Source: Desulfomonile tiedjei | Lineage (GTDB): Bacteria > Desulfobacterota > Desulfomonilia > Desulfomonilales > Desulfomonilaceae | Assembly: GCA_020718965.1 (NCBI GenBank) | Contig: DYRE01000163.1 | Location: 1 to 5,361 of the forward strand | Direction: 5' to 3' | Length of the DNA stretch: 5,361 nucleotides | Part shown: in pieces, positions 1 to 5,361 of the stretch | Layout of the letters: each line of letters starts with the position of its first letter | How positions within the stretch are numbered: position 1 is the first letter of the stretch | The notes under the pieces: model-generated | What the model saw: the letters and a program-made list of their open reading frames with translations, nothing else | Told to the model about the DNA's origin: nothing | The model's database searches: none | Translations under genes and position numbers: made by a program

Positions 1-692
1 TTGTAAAAGAATACAGAGTTGGACATGTCGTGATCGGTAGCCCTGCGCCGATGCCCTTCTGGAAGAGGTTGTTAGGAAAAAAGAGTCTCGTAGAGCATTT
101 GATTTTCCGCAGTCGAGGGATCACCATAGTAGTGCTAGACACCCGTCAGGCTTCATCATCAGCGTTTGCCGAAGAGGAGACGGCCCCAGGTCTGGTGGAA
201 AAAACTCTCGAGCACTCGGTCACAGGACAGACATTTAGCCTTACTTCGATTCTCTCCCCGGACAAAATTGTGAGATGGGAGAATCCGACAACCAAAAGAA
301 TAGTTCTACAAGAACTTACCAACAGATTAGCTAGCACGACCGATGCTGCGCCTGAGACAATACTGAGCGAACTATTGAGGCGAGAGACCGAGTCGTCAAC
401 CTTTTTCAATAATGGTGTAGCTTTCCCCCATGTTCGTATCGATGGTTTGAAGCATCCTTTAGTTTCCCTGGGCATTACCCCTTGTGGGATCGAGGATGTC
501 CCTTTTGAAAATCCAGTGAGGCTTGTTTTTCTGATACTCTCACCTAAAGAAGATCCTAACTTGCAACTCAGAATCCTCGGCATGGTAAGCAGATTGGCGC
601 GAAATGAGAACTTTGTGGAACAAATGCTCCAGTGCGATAGCGCTGAGTCCGCATGGATTGCAATTGTCAATATGGAAAAAGACTCCGCCTGA
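1..692 (+). CDS. KdpD/Usp-like domain fused to PTS EIIA type-2 domain (5' truncated)
   Basis: The reading frame is open from the window edge (first full codon at 3) to TGA at 690-692, so the gene starts upstream. The GTG at 30 is unlikely to be the start, because the codons before it (VKEYRVGHVV) continue a conserved block. Codons 1 to about 48 match the end of the universal-stress-like domain of KdpD sensors: a GHVVIGSP strand-turn, an FWKRLLG basic patch, and a closing ITIVVLD strand. An acidic, Ser-rich linker follows (about nt 150-230). From about nt 234 to 675 there is a PTS EIIA domain of the fructose/PtsN type, with motif GVAFPHVR. Its His at nt 429-431 is the expected phosphorylation site, and the domain ends in the usual helical part (LRILGMVSRLA). 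EIIA domains accept phosphate from HPr or NPr. With no EIIB or EIIC nearby, a regulatory role, perhaps linked to potassium or stress signalling, is inferred. No kinase domain follows. Domain calls are firm; the function is not. Confidence 0.85.
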   Translation, partial: VKEYRVGHVVIGSPAPMPFWKRLLGKKSLVEHLIFRSRGITIVVLDTRQASSSAFAEEETAPGLVEKTLEHSVTGQTFSLTSILSPDKIVRWENPTTKRIVLQELTNRLASTTDAAPETILSELLRRETESSTFFNNGVAFPHVRIDGLKHPLVSLGITPCGIEDVPFENPVRLVFLILSPKEDPNLQLRILGMVSRLARNENFVEQMLQCDSAESAWIAIVNMEKDSA

Positions 693-732
693 AAAACGAA
701 TACAAAAAGGCATCAGGACTTTAATCTAATCC
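693..732. other. Convergent intergenic junction
   Basis: Forty bases separate the stop of the EIIA gene (plus strand) from the stop of the membrane-protein gene (minus strand). The stretch is AT-rich. The only self-complementarity I see is a 4-base pair (AGGA at 715-718 with TCCT at 730-733), too weak to call a terminator. A bidirectional terminator would be expected here, but none can be supported from the sequence. Confidence 0.6.
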
Positions 733-2715
733 TTAATCTCCGAACATGGTCAGAGTTGCCACGACTGAATTTGGATCAATTCCCTTCTCTACAAGAGCCT
801 TCGGAAACTCAAGAATTTTTCCTTTATCGCCTGAGGCTACGAGGTTGAGGTCTTTTTCCCCAAGAAGCAAAGCTCCGGTTATTTTCATCGAAACCGGATC
901 AATCCAATTTCCTGAGATGAGGATTCGGTTATTGGCTTTTCGCTCTGGAGTTCGAACGTAAATACGTATCGAGTCTGCAACAGCGGTCACTTGAATCTCG
1001 TCAGTGGTTTTCAGCTTGGTCAAATGAGCCAGCGCAACGTATCCCAAATCTCTGGCATCAGCCTCGTACTTGACAAAAAAGACGTTCGCCCTATAAACAT
1101 TGTCGTTTGGTTTGACATTACGACGGACGACTACGCCCTGTGTACCTTCAAATTCCGCTGAATATCCTGTAAATTTTGTCCTGGGAACCGTGCTACGCAT
1201 GAAGTCGTAGACGTAAGAAGAGCCTGAGTCAATCAAATAATCCTGGAAGGCGGCTTTGTAAGAGCTTGAACCCAACAAATAGTCCATTTCGAAACCGGGA
1301 GGCTTGACGACCTGGAGCGTCAAACCTGAATACATTCGATAGAAAGCAGGCTCATCCCAACTACGAACTGGCGGTCCAAACACTATGAAAGATCCATCCT
1401 CCACGTCTTTCATCAGCCCCCCTTCCAGAGCTTGTTTCATGAGGCTCCAATGATAGTGTTCAGCGTCATTGTATCCCTGAACCACAATATTGTTGTGCGT
1501 AAAGTTGAGGCCAACCAGCGTTCCCCCCACCAGTGCCGTTGCAATTACAAGGGTTCTGCGGGAAAAGCGCTTCATCCTTCTCAAGGCGCCGTCCATTGAA
1601 GCCATAACCATCATCAGGAGCATCAGCAGCCCAAAGCTTGAGACGTAAACGGGCAAATACCCCAAACCCCATTTCAGCTCTCTCTGGTACTTCGCTGAAA
1701 GTGTTACCAAAACAGCCGGTAAAATCCAAAATCCCAATCCCACGATTCCTAGATCTTTTAAGCGTTCTCCACTGATTTTGGATTGCTCTCGACTCGTAAA
1801 GTCCCAGGCAAAACACCACAAAATTGTCCAGAATGCGGTAATCACTAAAACCTGGCTAAGCAAATGCTCTTCGATATACCCAAGAAGCTGATCAAACCTA
1901 CCAAATGAATAAAAATAGCTTAGGGGAACCGAGGCTAACACCTGCTTGCAGAAAGCCGTGAACCAGGGCCAAAACTGTAGGCTGAGGGTTGTGCCTTCAT
2001 AGCTGGTGTGAAAATATGCCCTGATTACAAGTGTGATGCCGACATTTACAAGAACCACCAGAAAAAAAGGAGCGGTGAATTTTATGATCAGTTTCTTGTG
2101 ATTTGAGCCTAGTTGGGTGTAGGCGACCAGCGCATACATCGCGAAAAATGAATAAAAAGCCTCGTAAACCAGCAGAGCCAACGTAAACAAAACTATGCTG
2201 AGAATCAGGTTAACTCTTCGGTAATTCCCCAGGAACCAGATGAAAAAAATTAAAGACGCATTCAGAAGCAAAAGCTCCAACTGCATCAGGTAGTAATAAG
2301 AGAGAATTGGATCGTGATAGAACCTGAACTGAAAGATTATCGGAGCAACCAGAAGCGTTATCAGGAAAAAGCTTTTACGCCTGGCGATAAGTTGAACAAG
2401 ATATGAAAAAATCAGGATATTAACGAGAACAAAGCCAACTGCGGTTGCTTTATACGAGAAAAGGTCCAAGTAATAGAAGGCGGCGTAGTAGTAGACCACC
2501 AAAGGATACCAGCGGCCATCTCTAATGAAATCCTTGGTCACGCTCCACGAAATTTCTCCGAGAGTGGTATTTGTTAATGACGCTACACCACGAATACAGG
2601 ATTCTCTCCAGGCGTCATCCCCCAGAAAAGGACTTTGAAGAACCGGTAGCAAGTTTGTCAGATTCAGAAGAAGAGCCAGAAGTATCAAATAAGCCCCGAC
2701 CCTGGAGCGACTCAA
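733..2715 (-). CDS. Polytopic GT-C-like membrane glycosyltransferase with large soluble C-terminal domain, 660 aa
   Basis: I do not recognise this as a named gene. Residues 1 to about 405 are strongly hydrophobic with roughly 10-12 likely membrane segments (for example 7-27, 92-112, 138-160, 168-200, 210-232, 285-303, 322-340, 352-372, 387-403). The first loop carries GDDAW (residues 32-36), resembling the acidic catalytic or metal-binding site of GT-C glycosyltransferases, and then GRWYPL (67-72), like the R-x-x-P-L element after that site in GtrII/GT39-like proteins. LLVYEAF (182-188) also recalls GtrII-like proteins. Such enzymes use polyprenyl-phosphate sugars and act on the outer face of the inner membrane. 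Residues from about 406 to 660 form a soluble tail, probably periplasmic, with no motif I recognise. The start is TTG at 2715: an in-frame TGA lies five codons upstream (2730-2728), no ATG or GTG lies between, and a good ribosome binding site precedes it. The gene follows another GT-C-like gene by 90 bases on the same strand. Membrane-protein status is sure; the glycosyltransferase call is moderate and the substrate unknown. Confidence 0.75.
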   Translation of the reverse strand: MSRSRVGAYLILLALLLNLTNLLPVLQSPFLGDDAWRESCIRGVASLTNTTLGEISWSVTKDFIRDGRWYPLVVYYYAAFYYLDLFSYKATAVGFVLVNILIFSYLVQLIARRKSFFLITLLVAPIIFQFRFYHDPILSYYYLMQLELLLLNASLIFFIWFLGNYRRVNLILSIVLFTLALLVYEAFYSFFAMYALVAYTQLGSNHKKLIIKFTAPFFLVVLVNVGITLVIRAYFHTSYEGTTLSLQFWPWFTAFCKQVLASVPLSYFYSFGRFDQLLGYIEEHLLSQVLVITAFWTILWCFAWDFTSREQSKISGERLKDLGIVGLGFWILPAVLVTLSAKYQRELKWGLGYLPVYVSSFGLLMLLMMVMASMDGALRRMKRFSRRTLVIATALVGGTLVGLNFTHNNIVVQGYNDAEHYHWSLMKQALEGGLMKDVEDGSFIVFGPPVRSWDEPAFYRMYSGLTLQVVKPPGFEMDYLLGSSSYKAAFQDYLIDSGSSYVYDFMRSTVPRTKFTGYSAEFEGTQGVVVRRNVKPNDNVYRANVFFVKYEADARDLGYVALAHLTKLKTTDEIQVTAVADSIRIYVRTPERKANNRILISGNWIDPVSMKITGALLLGEKDLNLVASGDKGKILEFPKALVEKGIDPNSVVATLTMFGD

Positions 2716-2805
2716 TTTTGGGGCCCCTCATGCGTCATTGCCAGAAAACACCTCATCCGAGACTTGATTCTTGACTCACGTTAACATATCCGGGTAAATT
2801 TCCAG
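2716..2805 (-). other. Short spacer between two co-oriented membrane-protein genes
   Basis: Ninety bases lie between the stop of the 551-residue gene and the start of the 660-residue gene. Apart from the ribosome binding site, I see no convincing promoter or terminator. The spacing and shared direction suit one transcript for both genes, but 90 bases is long enough to hide a weak promoter. Confidence 0.45.
2724..2729 (-). promoter_or_regulatory. Ribosome binding site supporting a TTG start
   Basis: On the minus strand GAGGGG lies 8 bases before the TTG at 2715-2713. It decides the start of the 660-residue protein, since the in-frame stop at 2730-2728 leaves no other upstream start codon. The site overlaps an 8-base palindrome, GGGGCCCC (2720-2727). 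An ATG at 2732-2730 is out of frame with the gene. Confidence 0.6.
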
Positions 2806-4461
2806 TCACCAGCGACTGCCGGTAATTCCTGCAGACGGCTTCATTCTAACTATTGCCCTGAGATTTTTATTCCCAAATTTTAGAATTGCGACGTTCATTT
2901 GACCTGATAAGTCCCATGGTCTTGACCTACTGTGAATTACAACGTCAAGCTTTCTGTCAAAACCACAAAGATTCAACCATGACTTAACGCTGTAGTCACT
3001 GAGATAAGTTACTTCCTTGGCTCTGGGTTCCTTTTTCTCATACGAGCGGAGAGATTCAGGAACATTGTAAAGATTAACCTTGCCATCCCTTGTAAGTTGC
3101 CGGGTTCCAATCGACAATTTTGTGAGAATTTCTCTCCCCACTCGTCCGCTTGCTTCCCATTGATCATAGACCCGGATCAAAGGAGAATACGAAAACAGGT
3201 AACACACCATCACGAATCCTAGCGCCATCACTAAGTGTCTCGAGTTCGAACTCAAAGATGAACTGCAATTGCAACCGTAATGTTTGGAGTTAAAAATAGA
3301 ATTCGATACCCGAAGCGATTTGAGACATTCCGCCAAAGGGTACGCCAAGAGGGCGCAAAATGGTATCGCCGCGACATACATGCTGCGATGAGAAAATGTC
3401 AAAGTCGTCATAAACAGCAGTATCGGAGCCAGAAACCAGCATATGAGCGTATATAACAAATTTAAAGATTTTCTCCTTACATCCGGTTCTGAGTTTAAGC
3501 TCAGAGTCCTCACGAACAGGACTATGTAGGAGCAAAAAATGAGCAGGACTATAAAGGTCCACCAATTAGCGAGGCCCGTCTCAAGAACTCCCAGCGCATC
3601 CGCAGGATAAAGCAAGTCGACGAAATAATGATGAAATACATTAACAAGATAACTCAGCGTCTCCTCTGGTGTGAGAGGATCTGTTCTAATGTATCCGCCA
3701 ATTCCCCCCAGCGCCATCGTTCTCCAGATTAAATACGCTATGGTGAGAACAATATAAGAAGAGGATTCCCTGAGACTAACCAGTATTTTCTGCGTCCTGG
3801 AATACAAATCTGAGTAAAAGTATACTTGAACAAAAATTAGAGCCGGTAAAATGATCGCAATTTCTTTTCCTCCCAAAGCGATCATGTAAAAAAACAGAGA
3901 ACAAAACATTAACCACTTGCTTTTGTTGCCGGCGGAGGAGCGCCTAAGAGAAGCCCATATCGACAACAGCATGAATACCCCTGTTATAATGTCTTGCCTT
4001 CGATCAGTCGCAGGCACACACTCAACAAGGATGGGGTGCAACGCGAAAATCACCCCGCTTATCCACCCAAACAAAATATCTCCTCCGGCCAGTTCCGACA
4101 TGACGACAACTACAAGACAAGCTGCGGCGGCATTCAGCAACAAGTTCGTCAATTGGAATCCAAACGGTTCTAGGCCCCATATTGAGTAATCCATGGCATA
4201 GGATAGTGAGGTTATTGGACGAAAGAATCTGGCTATGTCTGTAAACTTTGATCCTTCCATCAAAGGCTGTGTAAAGAGCCTCAGAAAATCCCCCAATGAA
4301 TTAATTCTACTCGTTTCAATTAATGTGATGGTGTCTGTGCCGGTAAAAAAGTAGCTTAAAATGGTACAGTATGCGCAAGCGGAAATCACACTGACCGACA
4401 TTACCGCCATGATCATTAATGAGCGGTTCTTTCCGTTTCTGGGGAGGCGTGTTTCGAGCAT
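2806..4461 (-). CDS. TMTC/PMT-like GT-C membrane glycosyltransferase, 551 aa
   Basis: This is a multi-pass membrane protein with about 11-12 likely membrane segments over residues 15-430. The pattern fits bacterial relatives of TMTC/PMT-type protein O-mannosyltransferases. GTDTITL (41-47) gives an Asp in the first outer loop. RFFRPITSLSYAMDY (78-92) then WGLEPFGFQLTN (95-106) is the hallmark FRP-to-N block of this family. ALHPILVECV (140-149) and DRRQDII (153-159) match its HP-x-x-x-E and R-x-D elements. HRSMYVAAIP (358-367) corresponds to the R-x-x-Y element near the last membrane segments. Family members move sugars from polyprenyl-phosphate donors to acceptors outside the inner membrane; the acceptor here is unknown. 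TMTC proteins often carry TPR repeats at the end, but here residues 430-551 form a short soluble tail without visible TPRs. The loop at 394-409 is unusually rich in Ser, Asn and Cys. The ATG at 4461 is the furthest possible start, because an in-frame TGA sits two codons upstream. The gene is followed 90 bases on by the second GT-C-like gene. The family call is fairly sure. Confidence 0.82.
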   Translation of the reverse strand: MLETRLPRNGKNRSLMIMAVMSVSVISACAYCTILSYFFTGTDTITLIETSRINSLGDFLRLFTQPLMEGSKFTDIARFFRPITSLSYAMDYSIWGLEPFGFQLTNLLLNAAAACLVVVVMSELAGGDILFGWISGVIFALHPILVECVPATDRRQDIITGVFMLLSIWASLRRSSAGNKSKWLMFCSLFFYMIALGGKEIAIILPALIFVQVYFYSDLYSRTQKILVSLRESSSYIVLTIAYLIWRTMALGGIGGYIRTDPLTPEETLSYLVNVFHHYFVDLLYPADALGVLETGLANWWTFIVLLIFCSYIVLFVRTLSLNSEPDVRRKSLNLLYTLICWFLAPILLFMTTLTFSHRSMYVAAIPFCALLAYPLAECLKSLRVSNSIFNSKHYGCNCSSSLSSNSRHLVMALGFVMVCYLFSYSPLIRVYDQWEASGRVGREILTKLSIGTRQLTRDGKVNLYNVPESLRSYEKKEPRAKEVTYLSDYSVKSWLNLCGFDRKLDVVIHSRSRPWDLSGQMNVAILKFGNKNLRAIVRMKPSAGITGSRW

Positions 4462-4467
4462 GCAGGT

Positions 4468-4473
4468 TCACCC
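4468..4473 (-). promoter_or_regulatory. Ribosome binding site of the TMTC-like gene
   Basis: GGGTGA on the minus strand lies 6 bases before the ATG at 4461-4459. It is a partial match to the Shine-Dalgarno consensus at normal spacing. Its TGA (4470-4468) is also the in-frame stop that limits the gene's 5' end. Confidence 0.5.
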
Positions 4474-4659
4474 GAACATTTGTCACAGCATTTCAGCGAC
4501 ATTGCTATCAACGCGCAGAGCAAGAGGGCAAGTCTGGATATGGGCTAGCCCCAATTACCGGATCTTAACCACTCCTCCTGCCTATACAAAAAAATATTCT
4601 ATCGTGGTTTAGGTAAAATCGTCCATATAATAAATTGTTTTACAACTTTTTTTGGGTGC

Positions 4660-4699
4660 GCCGGTTATTTTCTTGGAATGAGCCAAGGATTATCCCGGC
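4660..4699. repeat. Nested inverted repeat downstream of the LivF-like gene
   Basis: An outer GCCGG (4660-4664) pairs with CCGGC (4695-4699), and an inner CTTGG (4672-4676) pairs with CCAAG (4683-4687) around a 6-base loop. A T-A and a T-G pair extend the inner stem by two. The two arms are placed symmetrically, 7 bases apart on each side, so the RNA could fold into a two-part hairpin. It starts 22 bases after the liv stop codon on the minus strand. There is no run of U after the stem in that direction, so it is not a classical intrinsic terminator. It could slow RNA decay or help end transcription another way. Confidence 0.4.
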
Positions 4700-4721
4700 C
4701 TTCAAATTCAGAAAACGATTT

Positions 4722-5361
4722 TTACACCGCCAGGTAACGCTTCTTCACTTCCTCATCTTTTCCCAGATCTTCTATGGTACCTTGATACTTGATGTGCCCA
4801 TTGTCGACTATATAGGCGCGATCAGAGTGTTTAAGTGAAAATTTGACATTCTGTTCAGACAACAGAACCGTAGTCCCTTCCCTTTTCAGAAGATCGATGA
4901 AAGACCCAAGGTCTTTGACTATTATGGGAGCTAGCCCCTCAGAGGGTTCGTCGAGTAGGATCAGGTCCGGACTGCCCATCAGAGTCCGGGAGATGGTCAG
5001 CATCTGTTGTTCTCCACCACTGAGATTGCCTCCGCGACGGTTTGCCAGTTCTTTCAAACGGGGGAAAAGTTGGTAGATACGTTCAATTGTCCAGCTAGTC
5101 TTGCCCTTGATTTTTCTTAACCCTACATCCAGATTGGCTCTGACTGTTAGGTCCGGAAAAATTCTCCGATCTTCGGGAACAAAACCTATCCCGAGCCTCG
5201 CGACTTTATAAGGAACCACACCTGTTATATCTCTGCCGTCAAATATAATTTTGCCTGTCTTCGGTGGAGTCAACCCCATTACGCTACGCATAGTAGTGGT
5301 CTTACCCGCCCCATTCCGACCTAGCAATACCACCACCTCTCCTCTATCAACCTGAAGTGAA
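4722..5361 (-). CDS. livF: Branched-chain amino acid ABC transporter ATP-binding protein, LivF-like (5' truncated)
   Basis: The frame is open to the right edge, so about 20-25 N-terminal residues are missing from the usual 230-240. The GTG at 5336 is internal: the codons before it read SLQVDRGE, the normal strand leading to the Walker A. Numbering from that GTG, the ATPase core is complete: Walker A GRNGAGKT (6-13), the LivF-type segment VPEDRRIFPDLTV (53-65) in the Q-loop region, signature LSGGEQQ (105-111), Walker B LILLDE (125-130), D-loop SEGLAP (132-137), and SEQN (160-163) at the switch position, where LivF proteins usually have EQN rather than His. The short C-terminus without an added domain is typical of LivF rather than LivG. 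It would pair with LivG on the inner face of the membrane to power uptake of leucine, isoleucine, valine or related compounds through LivH/LivM. In most liv operons livF comes last, which fits the stop here followed by a 260-base gap. The exact substrate cannot be told from the ATPase. Confidence 0.93.
   Translation of the reverse strand, partial: SLQVDRGEVVVLLGRNGAGKTTTMRSVMGLTPPKTGKIIFDGRDITGVVPYKVARLGIGFVPEDRRIFPDLTVRANLDVGLRKIKGKTSWTIERIYQLFPRLKELANRRGGNLSGGEQQMLTISRTLMGSPDLILLDEPSEGLAPIIVKDLGSFIDLLKREGTTVLLSEQNVKFSLKHSDRAYIVDNGHIKYQGTIEDLGKDEEVKKRYLAV

Larger units (their letters stand above)
4462..4721. other. 260-base intergenic region upstream of the TMTC-like gene
   Basis: This gap separates the end of the LivF-like gene from the start of the TMTC-like gene, both on the minus strand. 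It contains a nested inverted repeat (4660-4699), a perfect 10-base palindrome GGGCTAGCCC (4542-4551), homopolymer runs of seven T (4647-4653) and seven A (4586-4592), and an AT-rich patch around 4625-4645. It probably holds the end of the liv transcript and a promoter for the GT-C pair. No -35/-10 pair with good spacing stood out: a TATTAT-like element near 4628-4636 lacks a convincing -35. I see no tRNA, small RNA or supportable short ORF here. Confidence 0.5.

Noticed and set aside
146..670. 174-residue open frame on the minus strand opposite the EIIA gene
   Set aside because: It lies wholly antisense to a gene with clear family motifs, and its translation shows no recognisable domain.
1466..1819. 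117-residue minus-strand frame inside the 660-residue gene
   Set aside because: It overlaps in another frame the conserved membrane-protein reading frame and has no family features.
4542..4551. Perfect 10-base palindrome GGGCTAGCCC as an operator
   Set aside because: It is short, single and not placed against a recognisable promoter, so it may be chance.
4361..4612. 83-residue plus-strand frame crossing the start of the TMTC-like gene
   Set aside because: More than a third is antisense to the TMTC-like gene, no good ribosome binding site was seen, and the product matches nothing I know.
4620..4640. AT-rich patch as a sigma-70 promoter for the GT-C pair
   Set aside because: A TATTAT-like -10 is present, but no -35 hexamer sits at 16-18 bases, so the exact site cannot be supported.
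4634..4653. Terminator-like TTGT-TTT-ACAA followed by seven T on the plus strand
   Set aside because: The stem has only four AT-rich pairs and no plus-strand gene ends just upstream.
4635..4838. 67-residue plus-strand frame across the end of the LivF-like gene
   Set aside because: Half of it is antisense to livF, and its hydrophobic, aromatic composition reflects AT-rich intergenic sequence.

Overview
The window looks like ordinary Gram-negative bacterial chromosome of moderate GC content (roughly mid-40s percent by eye, not computed). It holds four protein genes, two of them cut by the window edges. No RNA gene, mobile element or CRISPR array is visible. A KdpD/Usp-type domain joined to a PTS EIIA domain, a LivF-type ATPase and large GT-C membrane proteins would suit a Desulfobacterota-like (former Deltaproteobacteria) genome. 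That placement is a weak inference.

Layout from left to right. (1) Positions 1-692, plus strand: the 3' part of a gene whose product ends in a KdpD-like universal-stress segment, a short acidic/Ser-rich linker and a PTS EIIA type-2 (fructose/PtsN) domain with an intact phospho-acceptor His. (2) Positions 693-732: a 40-base convergent junction. (3) Positions 733-2715, minus strand: a 660-residue polytopic membrane protein with GT-C glycosyltransferase features, a TTG start and a large soluble C-terminal domain. (4) Positions 2716-2805: a 90-base gap with a ribosome binding site. (5) Positions 2806-4461, minus strand: a 551-residue membrane protein related to the TMTC/PMT-like GT-C family. (6) Positions 4462-4721: a 260-base gap with a nested inverted repeat. 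(7) Positions 4722-5361, minus strand: the 3' part of a LivF-like branched-chain amino acid ABC transporter ATPase gene.

Genes 3 and 5 run in the same direction 90 bases apart and share a plan: a GT-C-like membrane body followed by a soluble tail. They are probably co-transcribed and probably move sugars (or similar groups) from polyprenyl carriers to an acceptor outside the inner membrane; the substrate cannot be read from sequence. The LivF gene most likely ends a separate liv operon that continues beyond the right edge. The EIIA gene belongs to a separate unit entering from the left. I see no convincing evidence of a wholly new system. The items most worth checking are the Usp-EIIA fusion and the paired GT-C proteins with uncharacterised tails.
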